Source: Collinsella sp. (GTDB lineage: Bacteria > Actinomycetota > Coriobacteriia > Coriobacteriales > Coriobacteriaceae). Taken from it: 64,000 nucleotides of DNA. Of the stretch, positions 1-9,281 are shown piece after piece; positions within the stretch are counted from its first letter, which is position 1, and each line of letters begins with the position of its first letter. The notes below the pieces were generated by a model. It did not search any database. It saw only the letters and a program-made list of their open reading frames with translations, and was not told where the DNA came from. The position numbers and the translations under genes were made by a program. Where the stretch lies: the NCBI GenBank assembly GCA_019424965.1, contig JAHYYL010000001.1:1-64000 (forward strand), read 5' to 3'.

Positions 1-131
1 CCAGACCGGAGGGGCGCCGGGGGCGGGAATCTGGGCGTACACATTTCCTACACAATTTTGGATCCGACTAACGTTTGCCAGCCGTTAACTACCGCTCGCC
101 GAGCATCTCTTTATATGAGGCAGTCTCATGG
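1..131. other. 3' flank without recognisable gene
   Basis: This is the sequence downstream of the minus-strand phosphohexomutase. I see no convincing coding frame here. The only structure is a weak 5-bp hairpin at 115-129 (ATGAG/CTCAT), too short to be called a terminator. Confidence 0.4.
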
Positions 132-1532
132 TTAAAGCGGATACGTCCCCCTAGCTAAAGCACAGCCAGCATCGAGCAACTCATCACGTTCTTCCACCGA
201 GAACCCCTCGGCGTAGACGCGCACCACTGGTTCGGTCCCGCTAGGACGGACCAGCAGCCACGTATCATCCTCGAATGACAGACGCAAGCCGTCCATATGA
301 CTAACGTTTTGCGGCACCTTGCCACAAATCGACTTGGGGTTTACGCCCGGCAGCAGGGTTCGTAACGTTTCGGCATCTTCGGCCTCAAGGCGCAAATCGC
401 GTCGACCGTAACTCGTCTTACCAAAACTGTCCTCGAGTTGGTCGACCAGAACGCCCAAAGGCGCGTCCGTCTTTGCCATAAGCTCACACAGAATCAGACA
501 GGCGAGGATTCCATCGCGCTCGGGCATATGCGCGGCGATGCCGATACCACCGGCTTCTTCGCCGCCCATGAGGACGCCGCCCTTCTTCATCTCCGCCGCT
601 ATATATTTGAAACCGACTGGTTTGACGGTCACGCGGCAGCCAAGCGCCTCGGCAATGCGACGCACGAGCGTCGAGCATGAAAGATTGACGACGACGCGCC
701 CCTCCAAATTACGAAATTGAACCAAGTCGCCTAAAACGAGCGCCATGATCTGATGCGGATGTATATATCTGCCGCGCTCGTCAACCGCGCCGATACGGTC
801 GGCGTCGCCGTCGGTCACCAGGCCAGCGCAAGCTCCGTCCTCGATAACCATGCGCTCGCAAGTGTCCACCCAAGGCTCAACGGGGTCGGGGCAGATATCT
901 TCTTGATCAGACGCCTGCCCGGCGTGAATCTCGTGCACCTCAACGCCAAGCTCGCGCAGCAAGTCGGCTAGATAGCCCTGGGCTGCGCCGCCCATGGGGT
1001 CAACAACCACGCGCAGGTGCGCGGCGCGGATGGCTTCGGCATCGACAAACGATGCCACCGCTTGCATATAGTCAGGAATGATATCCGCGGTGCGATATTG
1101 CCCCTCGATCCCCATTGGCTCGGGAGCCATGGTCTCTTCGAGCTCTTCGATGACATCCTGGTTGGCGGTCGAGCCGTCACCCATGCGAATCTTGAGACAC
1201 AGATAACCCTGCGGATGATGGGACCCCGTCACCATGAGCGCGCCGCACGCCTCACCGTCATAAGCCGCCGCCCACGTAAGGGCAGGGGTCGGAACAGGTC
1301 GCGAAGCGAGCACGGCGTCTAGCCCGTGCGCTGCTAGCACACCCGCCGCAAGCTCAGCGAACTCGCGCGCCAGGGGCCGAGTGTCGAACCCTATATATAC
1401 CGTTTTGCCCGGATTGGTCTTTTGCCACAACTCGCCGACGGCATCGGCGATACGGGCAACGTTATCGGCAGTGAAGTCCTCATCGACGCGAGCGCGCCAA
1501 CCGTCAGTTCCAAAATGAATTATCGCGCACAC
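132..1532 (-). CDS. Phosphoglucomutase/phosphomannomutase family protein
   Basis: Alpha-D-phosphohexomutase that moves phosphate between C1 and C6 (or C1 and C2-type substrates) of a hexose phosphate in the cytosol. All four family loops are visible in order: the phosphoserine loop TGSHHP (near residue 103, family consensus TASHNP), the metal loop DGDADRIG (about 240), the sugar loop GGEEAGG (about 330) and the C-terminal phosphate loop RPSGTEPVVRVY. The open frame continues upstream to 1616, but the sequence begins to match the family only at IIHFGTDGW; a GTG at 1532 preceded by GAGGTG seven bases upstream is the best start, giving 466 residues, the usual size. Substrate (glucose, mannose or glucosamine phosphate) cannot be read from the sequence. 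No strong terminator follows. Confidence 0.88.
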   Translation of the reverse strand: MCAIIHFGTDGWRARVDEDFTADNVARIADAVGELWQKTNPGKTVYIGFDTRPLAREFAELAAGVLAAHGLDAVLASRPVPTPALTWAAAYDGEACGALMVTGSHHPQGYLCLKIRMGDGSTANQDVIEELEETMAPEPMGIEGQYRTADIIPDYMQAVASFVDAEAIRAAHLRVVVDPMGGAAQGYLADLLRELGVEVHEIHAGQASDQEDICPDPVEPWVDTCERMVIEDGACAGLVTDGDADRIGAVDERGRYIHPHQIMALVLGDLVQFRNLEGRVVVNLSCSTLVRRIAEALGCRVTVKPVGFKYIAAEMKKGGVLMGGEEAGGIGIAAHMPERDGILACLILCELMAKTDAPLGVLVDQLEDSFGKTSYGRRDLRLEAEDAETLRTLLPGVNPKSICGKVPQNVSHMDGLRLSFEDDTWLLVRPSGTEPVVRVYAEGFSVEERDELLDAGCALARGTYPL

Positions 1533-1656
1533 GCGCAGACACCTCACAGTGTTTGGATCATGGTACGCATGAGGTATACCCGCGATACACGCTCGGCAAC
1601 CTGCCGGCACCAGCATTCACCATTTGGGCAAATGCTGCCGAGGACATGCAGGCAAT

Positions 1657-1688
1657 AAAAAAACCGCCCCGTATGGAGCGGTTTTGCC
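1657..1688 (-). terminator. Intrinsic terminator of the homocysteine methyltransferase operon
   Basis: An 8-bp perfect stem (AAAACCGC at 1660-1667 and GCGGTTTT at 1678-1685) with a 10-base loop, followed on the minus strand by a run of U. It begins only a few bases after the stop codon at 1691. Confidence 0.85.
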
Positions 1689-1690
1689 CT

Positions 1691-2584
1691 TTATATATCG
1701 AGCGCCTCGGCCATCGCTGCCGTAGTGATTGCCGTAGTTCCACAGCAACTGCCCACCATTGCGGCACCGGCATGTCTCCATTCGATGCATGCGCGCGCGA
1801 AAGCTTCGGGGTTCTCGTGCCATACGGGGCCATCCTGAGTCTGGACCGGATCGCCCACGTTGGGACGCACCGTGACGGGAGTAGTCGCCGATGCAACCAT
1901 CCTGGGCACCGCCGCGTTCGCGGCCGCAAGCGAACAGCAATTAACACCAACCGAGTTTGCGCCGTGTTTTTCGGCGTACAAAACGGCTGCCTCGATGTTG
2001 AGGCCATCGCCCAACAGGTCGCCCTTATCGTCAACGACAAAACTCACCAGAACAGGCATGCCGTCGGCGGCATCTCGGGCGCCGGCAAGCATGGGCTGCA
2101 AATTACGGATAGACGTCACCGTCTCGATCAGCAGACCGTCAACACCAGCATTGAGCAAGGCGTGCGCCTGTTCGCGCGCAATGCCTCGGATCTCACGAAA
2201 CTCGGCCGAGTCCTCGGCAAACCACTCAATACCGATCGGACCCATCGAGCCCAGCAGCAGCTGAGGGTGCGCCTGGCGGGCATCGTCGACGGCCCCGCGA
2301 TTGACCTCCGCCACGGACGGCGCAATCTGGTCGTGCTTGAGGGCATAGCTTGATGCCTGAAAGGTATTGGTAATGAGTACCTGCGCGCCGGCGGCGACAT
2401 ACAAGCGATGGATACGAGAAACGGTCTGCGGCTCTGCCAGATTCCAAAACGCCGGTGGAATATCGGCGGCGTCGTACTCACTCAACAGAACACTGCCCAT
2501 GGGGCCCTGCGCCAACAAGGTCTCGCTCGACAAGCGGCGCGTAAGTTCCTCGGCACCAAAGCGATTGTAATAACTCGTATCCAT
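1691..2584 (-). CDS. Homocysteine S-methyltransferase family protein
   Basis: Zinc-dependent methyltransferase domain (Pfam S-methyl_trans) of 297 residues that transfers a methyl group to homocysteine to make methionine. The three zinc cysteines of the family are in GVNCCS (about residue 210) and VGSCCGTT (about 277). The N-terminal part carries the family pattern QGPMGSVLLSEYD, equivalent to DGAMGT in methionine synthase. There is no cobalamin or folate domain, so the methyl donor is probably S-methylmethionine, a betaine or a corrinoid partner protein encoded elsewhere. The start lies 10 bases after the stop of the DtxR-type regulator gene, so the two are co-transcribed. Family assignment is sure, donor is not. 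Confidence 0.88.
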   Translation of the reverse strand: MDTSYYNRFGAEELTRRLSSETLLAQGPMGSVLLSEYDAADIPPAFWNLAEPQTVSRIHRLYVAAGAQVLITNTFQASSYALKHDQIAPSVAEVNRGAVDDARQAHPQLLLGSMGPIGIEWFAEDSAEFREIRGIAREQAHALLNAGVDGLLIETVTSIRNLQPMLAGARDAADGMPVLVSFVVDDKGDLLGDGLNIEAAVLYAEKHGANSVGVNCCSLAAANAAVPRMVASATTPVTVRPNVGDPVQTQDGPVWHENPEAFARACIEWRHAGAAMVGSCCGTTAITTAAMAEALDI

Positions 2585-2594
2585 ATATATCCCG

Positions 2595-3017
2595 CTATTC
2601 CTCGACGCTGATTCCCTGCTTTTCGAGATAGGCGAGCCAGCGGTTCATCGTGTCCTCGGATAGCGCATGCTCCATCATGCAGGCCTCGGAATCGGCTCGC
2701 TCAAATTCGACACCGAGCTCCTGAACCAAAAACGTGCGGACGAGGCGATGACGGTACCAGATAGCCGTGCCAACCTCGCGGCCGCGATCGGTCAGGACTA
2801 CCTTGCCGTAGTGCGATTGCTCGACAAGCTCGGATGCCTTGAGCGCCGAAACCGCTTTATTGACCGATGCCTTGGAGACGCCAAGGCGCTGCGCGATGTC
2901 GACCGATCGCACGCCGTTGGTTTCCCCCTCTTCGCTTTCAATGCGAACCATGCACTCCAAGTAGTCTTCGTTCGCCACCGTCAGATGTAGTTCGCGCGAG
3001 CTATTTGTCGTATCCAT
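2595..3017 (-). CDS. DtxR/MntR-family metal-dependent transcriptional regulator
   Basis: Protein of 140 residues with an N-terminal winged helix (DYLECMVRIESEEG...VDIAQRLGVSKASVNKAVSAL, residues 15-65) followed by the DtxR dimerisation/metal-binding region (SEACMMEHALSEDTMNRWL near the C-terminus, equivalent to the E/C-x-x-E-H motif of MntR and DtxR). It lacks a C-terminal SH3-like domain, which is the MntR-like short form. Start: an ATG at 3017 is preferred over the in-frame codon at 3038 because the purine-rich GGGACGGAAG precedes it. First gene of an operon with the homocysteine methyltransferase and divergent from pepT; a 20-bp palindrome in between is a candidate operator. Confidence 0.87.
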   Translation of the reverse strand: MDTTNSSRELHLTVANEDYLECMVRIESEEGETNGVRSVDIAQRLGVSKASVNKAVSALKASELVEQSHYGKVVLTDRGREVGTAIWYRHRLVRTFLVQELGVEFERADSEACMMEHALSEDTMNRWLAYLEKQGISVEE

Positions 3018-3048
3018 GATCTTCCGTCCCTTCTGCATTCAATGGCTG

Positions 3049-3077
3049 ATTCTACCCCATCCAAGCGTCGCGGTATG
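3049..3077 (-). promoter_or_regulatory. Candidate promoter of the dtxR-like/homocysteine methyltransferase operon
   Basis: On the minus strand TAGAAT (3049-3054) is a 5/6 match to the -10 box. A 17-base spacer places the -35 position on 3072-3077, which is exactly inside the left arm of the palindrome at 3071-3090. Inferred from spacing; the -35 hexamer itself (CATACC) is poor. Confidence 0.4.
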
Positions 3078-3090
3078 CCGTGGCATACCG
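3071..3090. promoter_or_regulatory. Candidate operator: 20-bp palindrome between dtxR-like gene and pepT
   Basis: CGGTATGCCGTGGCATACCG: 9-bp perfect arms separated by 2 bases. Size and symmetry are those of DtxR/MntR-family operators, and it lies between the divergent regulator gene and pepT, at the -35 positions of both putative promoters (-10-like TAGAGT for pepT at 3094-3099). Confidence 0.6.
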
Positions 3091-3137
3091 TGCTAGAGTT
3101 CTTGTTGCACACGACGACCAAGATTGGAGCGGTCTTT

Positions 3138-4385
3138 ATGGAAAACACCACCACGAACCCCGATGTCCTCGAGCGCTTTTTGCGCTACGTCCAGATCAAC
3201 ACGCAGTCCGAGGATGCAAACTGCGACCAGGTACCCTCGAGCGTCGTTCAGTTTGACCTTGCCAACGTGCTGGCTGAAGAGCTGCGCGAGCTTGGTGCGG
3301 AAGATGCCCACGTGACCGAGCATGCCTATGTCTGCGCGCATATCCCCGCAAGTGCGGGCGCTGAGGACAAGCCCGCCCTTGGCCTGATCGCCCATCTCGA
3401 CACCACCGAAGTTGCACCGGGCGCCGGCGTGAAGCCGCACATCGTACACTACGAAGGCGGCGACCTGGTCTGCGGCACGGTTGACGGTAAGCCCGTTGCC
3501 ATGAGTACCGCCAAGCTTCCCGCCCTGAACGACCTCGCGGGTGAGGACCTGGTCTGCAGCGATGGCACCACGCTGCTGGGCGCGGACGACAAGGCAGGCG
3601 TCGCCGAGATCATGTCGCTTGTCGCGCGTATCGCTCAGGACCCCTCTCTGCCCCATCCCGCACTCGGCATTTGCTTCTGCCCTGACGAGGAGATCGGTCA
3701 CGGAGCCGAGCTGTTGGATATCGATACCTTTGGCTGCAAGTACGCCTACACGGTCGACGGCGGCCCCATCGGCGAGCTGGAGTGGGAGTGCTTTAACGCC
3801 GCCGAGGCGACCATCCGCTTTGAGGGCCAGTCCATCCACCCGGGCGACGCCAAGGGCCGTATGGTCAACGCAGGCAATCTGTTCTGCGACTTCAACGCGT
3901 TGCTCCCCTACGTGCAGCGCCCGGAGTATACGGAAGGCTACGAGGGCTTTTATCACCTTGAGGGTGTATCTGCGACCGTCGATCACGCCACGGCGCGCTA
4001 TATCGTCCGTGATCACGATGCCGCCAAGTTCCAGCAGAAACTCGACCTTATTGATGCCGCCGCCTCGATGCTCAACCAGCGTCTGGGTGAGGAGCGCGTG
4101 ACGGTCGAGATTAAGCAGCAGTATCGAAATATGGCCGAGATCGTTCGTGACTATCCCGAGCTTATTGATGTTGCCAAGGAAGCCTACCTTGCCTGCGGCG
4201 TTGAGCCCCAAGTGCTGCCGATTCGTGGCGGCACCGACGGCGCTCAGCTGTCGTTCCGCGGTCTGCCCTGCCCCAACCTTTCCACCGGCGGCTATTGCTA
4301 CCACGGCGTCAACGAGTTCGTCCCGGTCAGTTCGCTCGTCAAGATGACCGACGTCCTGCAGGAGCTCGTCGCCCGCTTTGCATAA
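3138..4385 (+). CDS. pepT: Peptidase T (tripeptide aminopeptidase)
   Basis: Di-zinc M20B aminopeptidase that removes the N-terminal residue from tripeptides in the cytosol. Visible ligands and catalytic residues: H and D in GLIAHLDTTEV (86 and 88), the bridging Asp in GADDKAGV (about 150), the Glu pair in PDEEIGHG (about 183) and the late histidine in YCYHGVNEF, plus the PepT substrate signature IRGGTDGAQLSFRGLP. Length 415 matches PepT (about 410). The frame is open from 3042, but ATG 3138 has GGAGCGG just upstream and starts where the family starts. Monocistronic; followed by an intrinsic terminator. Confidence 0.94.
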   Translation: MENTTTNPDVLERFLRYVQINTQSEDANCDQVPSSVVQFDLANVLAEELRELGAEDAHVTEHAYVCAHIPASAGAEDKPALGLIAHLDTTEVAPGAGVKPHIVHYEGGDLVCGTVDGKPVAMSTAKLPALNDLAGEDLVCSDGTTLLGADDKAGVAEIMSLVARIAQDPSLPHPALGICFCPDEEIGHGAELLDIDTFGCKYAYTVDGGPIGELEWECFNAAEATIRFEGQSIHPGDAKGRMVNAGNLFCDFNALLPYVQRPEYTEGYEGFYHLEGVSATVDHATARYIVRDHDAAKFQQKLDLIDAAASMLNQRLGEERVTVEIKQQYRNMAEIVRDYPELIDVAKEAYLACGVEPQVLPIRGGTDGAQLSFRGLPCPNLSTGGYCYHGVNEFVPVSSLVKMTDVLQELVARFA

Positions 4386-4416
4386 GTCTGGCTGCATAAG
4401 TCCAAAAGACGAATCG

Positions 4417-4455
4417 ATCGCCCCGTCCTCTACAGAGAACGGGGCGATTTTTTTT
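4417..4455 (+). terminator. Intrinsic terminator after pepT
   Basis: 10-bp perfect stem ATCGCCCCGT (4417-4426) / ACGGGGCGAT (4439-4448), 12-base loop, then eight T. Confidence 0.92.
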
Positions 4456-4550
4456 GGTGCAAAGAGTGTCCCCAAGGTGCCGGCACAAAAGGAGCGCCCC
4501 AAGTGCCAACCAGCGACTAAACGAGCGAGGATTATTCGACACTCAAATGT

Positions 4551-4616
4551 CGAGAGTGGATAATCTCCCACTTTGAGCCCACAAACAGACCAAAAACGGG
4601 AGATTATCCACTCTCG
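4551..4616. repeat. Palindromic element family 2, copy 1
   Basis: A 19-bp perfect stem (4551-4569 with 4598-4616, containing GTGGATAATCTCCC) around a 28-base loop that begins ACTTTGAGC. A second copy with identical geometry but different stem sequence is at 43851-43916. The 5' flank ACGAGCGAGGATTATT (4521-4536) resembles a degenerate extra half-site, as in copy 2. Confidence 0.85.
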
Positions 4617-4626
4617 CTTTGCGGGC

Positions 4627-4820
4627 ACTCATTTAAGTACGTCCCCAATGACTACCTCGATGTTTTGGCAACGACAGCGAGCGGGTCGCGTTTGAGACAA
4701 GGTGACGTGAAACGAAAGGGCGCTGACCTTCTGGTCGCGCCCTTGAAGTTGAACGTCAGATTGTCCAAATGCGGCCCGCGCAGCGTCGAGCCGTTCCGCC
4801 GTTCGGTAGAACGGCGGAAC
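4627..4820. repeat. Two-hairpin repeat family 1, copy A
   Basis: Composite element between a small hairpin with loop TTTAAGTACGTCCCC (4627-4653) and the stop codon of the LCP gene. It contains CGATGTTTTGGCAA (4658-4671), an 18-bp outer stem with G-U type differences (4681-4699 with 4762-4779), the conserved flanks GGTGACGTGAA and TTGAACGTCAGATTG, an inner hairpin (4716-4728 with 4733-4744), a linker CAGCGTCGAGCCG, and a terminal 12-bp hairpin GTTCCGCCGTTC-GGTA-GAACGGCGGAAC (4793-4820) whose last base is the first base of the stop codon on the minus strand. Copies B, C and D lie elsewhere in the window. Confidence 0.85.
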
Positions 4821-6046
4821 TAGTAATTGGCTTCGTAGCCGTTGCCGTCGCCGGTGGGCTCTTCGTAGTAATCGGAGCCGTCGCTCGATTCGTCGGAATC
4901 ATCCGAGCCGTCCGACGAGGTCGCGGTGCCGTATGCGTAGTCCTCGGACGTATTGTTGTTGAGGTCGCCGATCGTGGAGCTGGAGCCGTCGGAAAGGCCC
5001 ATGGTGTTGGGACCCTTGGGATCCTCGCCGGCGTCGACGCGGGCCATCATTTCCTTAAGCTCGTCTTCGTAGACAAAGACATAGCTCACGCCGTCGATCA
5101 TAGTGCTGTCGTCGGCATACGAAGGCAGGTTGGCCGAGTAGATGCCCTCGACATCCATGCCACGCATGGCATTGACCGTAGAGACGATATCCTGAACGCT
5201 CATATCGGTTACGAGCATGTCGGACAGCGAGTTGACCAGATCAAAGACCTTGGTGGCGTCAAAGTTGTTGAGAATCTGGTTGGCGAGGGCGCCAAGCACC
5301 TGACGCTGGTGGCGCATGCGCGTATAGTCGCCGTCGGCATAGATGTAACGGCAACGGGCGTAGGTAAGGGCAGTGGCGCCATCCATATGCTGCTGGCCGG
5401 CAGTAATCTTAATATCCAGATGCTCGGGATCGTCGACGTCGTCGGTCGCGTTGATGTCGATACCGCCAACCGAATCAATAAGCGACTGCATGCCGTCAAA
5501 GCTGACCTCGGCATAGTGAGAAATCTGCACGCCGCATAGCTCGTTGACCGCCTGGACCATGGCCTCGGCGCCGCCATACGTATGACAGGCATTAATCTTC
5601 ATGGTCGAGCCGTTATAGACAACCTTGGTATCGCGCGGAATGGAGATAAGCGTTGCCTGCTTTTTCGTAGGGTCAATGCGAGCCAGGATAATTGAGTCGG
5701 CGCGATACGAATCCTCGCCCGGACGACCGTCAGTGCCCAGAAGTAGCACGTAGAACGGATCTTTTGCCTCATCGGTATCGACCAGAATCTGGCGCAGGTT
5801 GTCTGTAATGACATTGGAGTCGCCGAGCTTGCCCATGATGGTGGCAAACCAAAGGCCGGCGGCGGTTGTAGCGCTCAGCAACACGCCAAGCACGGCGATA
5901 AGTGCTACACGACGAACCGTGCGGCCGCGACGGCGCTGGCGGGCGCGCTCGGAATAGCGGGCGACATTATCGCGGCTGTAAATCTTAGCCTGCGCGCCGG
6001 TCGAGGGTCTTCGGGTGTTATCCGCTAGGGGCTTCTTGTTAAACAT
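4820..6046 (-). CDS. LytR-CpsA-Psr (LCP) family cell-envelope glycopolymer transferase
   Basis: Membrane-anchored LCP enzyme of 408 residues; the family attaches teichoic acids or other glycopolymers from lipid carriers to peptidoglycan outside the cell. Layout: basic cytoplasmic tail with an Arg-rich stretch (ERARQRRRGRTVRR), one membrane helix (about 45-67), then the LCP domain with LLLGTDGRPGEDSYRADSI (catalytic-site Asp and Arg), ISIPRDTKV, the Arg-rich YARCRYIYADGDYTRMRHQR motif. The C-terminus is an acidic Ser/Asp/Gly tail. Start: ATG 6046 rather than the in-frame TTG at 6052. The gene begins 12 bases after murA, so the two cell-wall genes form an operon. The stop codon touches repeat copy A, which may act as its 3' end. 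Confidence 0.9.
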   Translation of the reverse strand: MFNKKPLADNTRRPSTGAQAKIYSRDNVARYSERARQRRRGRTVRRVALIAVLGVLLSATTAAGLWFATIMGKLGDSNVITDNLRQILVDTDEAKDPFYVLLLGTDGRPGEDSYRADSIILARIDPTKKQATLISIPRDTKVVYNGSTMKINACHTYGGAEAMVQAVNELCGVQISHYAEVSFDGMQSLIDSVGGIDINATDDVDDPEHLDIKITAGQQHMDGATALTYARCRYIYADGDYTRMRHQRQVLGALANQILNNFDATKVFDLVNSLSDMLVTDMSVQDIVSTVNAMRGMDVEGIYSANLPSYADDSTMIDGVSYVFVYEDELKEMMARVDAGEDPKGPNTMGLSDGSSSTIGDLNNNTSEDYAYGTATSSDGSDDSDESSDGSDYYEEPTGDGNGYEANY

Positions 6047-6058
6047 AGGCAACCTGCA

Positions 6059-7342
6059 TTAGTAGATGACGGGATCGGGAACGGTGGCATGTTCGACATG
6101 CGCGCCAAGCGCCTGCAGCTTTTCGACAAACTGCTCGTAGCCACGCTTGATGTGGTGGATGGCCGAGACCTCGGTGGTGCCGTCGGCAATAAGACCGGCG
6201 ACCACAAGTGCCGCGCCGCCACGCAGATCGGGCGAGGTGACCTGTGCACCCGAGAAGCCCTTGACGCCGTGAATCATGGCGTGATGGCTCTCGATGCGAA
6301 TATCGGCGCCCATGCGCACGAGCTCAGAGGCGAACATAAAGCGGTTCTCGAAGATGTTTTCGGTAATAACGGAACTGCCGTCGGCAAGGGCCGAGAGCAC
6401 CATGATCTGCGCCTGCATGTCGGTCGGGAAACCCGGGAACGGAAGCGTCTGGATATCGACCGGCTTGATGCGCTCGGCGCGATTGACGTGGACACCGTTC
6501 TCGATACGCTCGCACTCGATGCCCATAAGCTCCATCTTTTTGAGCACCATGCCCAGGTGGATGGGGCAGAACCCCGTAACATCGACGCCGCGTTCATCGG
6601 CCATGAGGGCGCCGGCGACGATAAAGGTGCCGGCCTCGATACGGTCGCCCACCACGCAATGGGTAACGGGGTGCAGCTCCTCCACGCCCTCGATGGTCAC
6701 GACGGGCGTGCCCGCGCCGACGATCTTGGCACCCATCTCGTTGAGCATGTTGGCAAGGTCAACGATCTCGGGCTCGCGGGCAGCGTTGTCGATAACCGTG
6801 GTGCCCTGTGCGCGCACGGCAGCCATGATGAGGTTCTCGGTAGCGCCCACGCTCGCGAACTCGAGCGTGACGGTGGTGCCGTGCAGACCCTGGGGAGCAC
6901 TGGCGTTGATGTAGCCGTGGGCGGTGTCGAACTCGACGCCCAGAGCCTCGAGACCCAAGATATGCATATCGATCTTGCGAGCACCCAGGTTGCAGCCGCC
7001 CGGCATGGCGATCTTGGCGCGATGGAAACGACCCAGCAGGGGGCCCATCACAGCCGTGGAGGCGCGCATCTTGGCGACAAGCTCGTAGGGAGCCTCCCAG
7101 GAATCAACCTGGGAGGTATCGATTTCGAGCGTGTGCTCATCGAGAACTTCAATCGTCGCGCCCATGCCCTTGAGCACCTTGCCCATAACGTGGACATCGG
7201 AAATATCGGGCACGTTCTGAAGCGTTGTCTTGCCCGGCGCCAGAAGCGTTGCGGCCATGAGTTTGAGTGCGGAATTCTTTGCACCCGAGACGGGCACGGA
7301 GCCTCCGATGGCGTGGCCACCCTCAACGCGGATAATATCCAA
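6059..7342 (-). CDS. murA: UDP-N-acetylglucosamine 1-carboxyvinyltransferase
   Basis: First committed enzyme of peptidoglycan synthesis: adds enolpyruvate from PEP to UDP-GlcNAc in the cytosol; target of fosfomycin. The EPT fold is complete (427 residues). Lys22-Asn23 in SGAKNSAL, the fosfomycin-sensitive catalytic Cys117 in MPGGCNLG, and the catalytic Asp in GFPTDMQAQ (about 305) are all present. The start codon is TTG at 7342 with AAAGGG six bases upstream. Followed by the LCP gene in the same operon. A transcription terminator of the upstream atp operon separates murA from atpC, so murA must be transcribed from its own promoter or by read-through. Confidence 0.95.
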   Translation of the reverse strand: MDIIRVEGGHAIGGSVPVSGAKNSALKLMAATLLAPGKTTLQNVPDISDVHVMGKVLKGMGATIEVLDEHTLEIDTSQVDSWEAPYELVAKMRASTAVMGPLLGRFHRAKIAMPGGCNLGARKIDMHILGLEALGVEFDTAHGYINASAPQGLHGTTVTLEFASVGATENLIMAAVRAQGTTVIDNAAREPEIVDLANMLNEMGAKIVGAGTPVVTIEGVEELHPVTHCVVGDRIEAGTFIVAGALMADERGVDVTGFCPIHLGMVLKKMELMGIECERIENGVHVNRAERIKPVDIQTLPFPGFPTDMQAQIMVLSALADGSSVITENIFENRFMFASELVRMGADIRIESHHAMIHGVKGFSGAQVTSPDLRGGAALVVAGLIADGTTEVSAIHHIKRGYEQFVEKLQALGAHVEHATVPDPVIY

Positions 7343-7354
7343 GGTCTACCCTTT

Positions 7355-7394
7355 CAAAAAGCATGCCCGGGGTGGCTGGGCCATCCCGGGCATG
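7355..7394 (-). terminator. Intrinsic terminator of the ATP synthase operon
   Basis: 10-bp perfect stem CATGCCCGGG (7362-7371) / CCCGGGCATG (7385-7394), 13-base loop, followed on the minus strand by five U. It lies between atpC and murA. Confidence 0.88.
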
Positions 7395-7430
7395 ATGTGT
7401 TCGCAAATGGTCGAACGCTAAAACGTTTGA

Positions 7431-7823
7431 CTATTGGGCAAGCTTGAGCTTACACCATGCGATTTCATTATAGAGGTAGGCGCGGCGTGCATCATCCTCC
7501 GACAAATTACCCAGCTTCTCTTCAAAACCTTGAATATCAGCTTTAACCTTGTCGGCGTCGACGGTCGCCAAATCGCAAGCGCGCTCGGCGAGGACGGTCA
7601 CGACATCGTCCGCAACCTGGGCATAGCCGCCGACCACGGCAAACGTGTGGTCGACAGTGCCCATGGCCTTATCGGAAACGCGAACGTAACCGCGGTCGAT
7701 CGTGCAGATTTCGCTGGAGTGAGCAGGTAAAACGCCAAACTCGCCATCCGTAGACGGAATCGACACAAACGCAGCGTCACCCTCATAGGCGAGGCTCACG
7801 GGGCACACGATGCGGATACGCAT
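7431..7823 (-). CDS. atpC: F1Fo ATP synthase epsilon subunit
   Basis: Central-stalk subunit of F1, 130 residues: N-terminal beta-sandwich (residues 1-85, with the family signature GEFGVLPAHSSE) and a C-terminal two-helix region (88-130) that inhibits ATP hydrolysis in its extended form. Last gene of the atp operon, three bases after atpD; a terminator follows. Confidence 0.94.
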   Translation of the reverse strand: MRIRIVCPVSLAYEGDAAFVSIPSTDGEFGVLPAHSSEICTIDRGYVRVSDKAMGTVDHTFAVVGGYAQVADDVVTVLAERACDLATVDADKVKADIQGFEEKLGNLSEDDARRAYLYNEIAWCKLKLAQ

Positions 7824-7826
7824 AAC

Positions 7827-9280
<1,454 letters not shown>

Positions 9281-9281
<1 letters not shown>

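Noticed and set aside
3093..4628. Long open frame opposite pepT on the minus strand
   Set aside because: Complete overlap with a clear pepT gene; composition is that of a high-GC antisense frame with no family motif.
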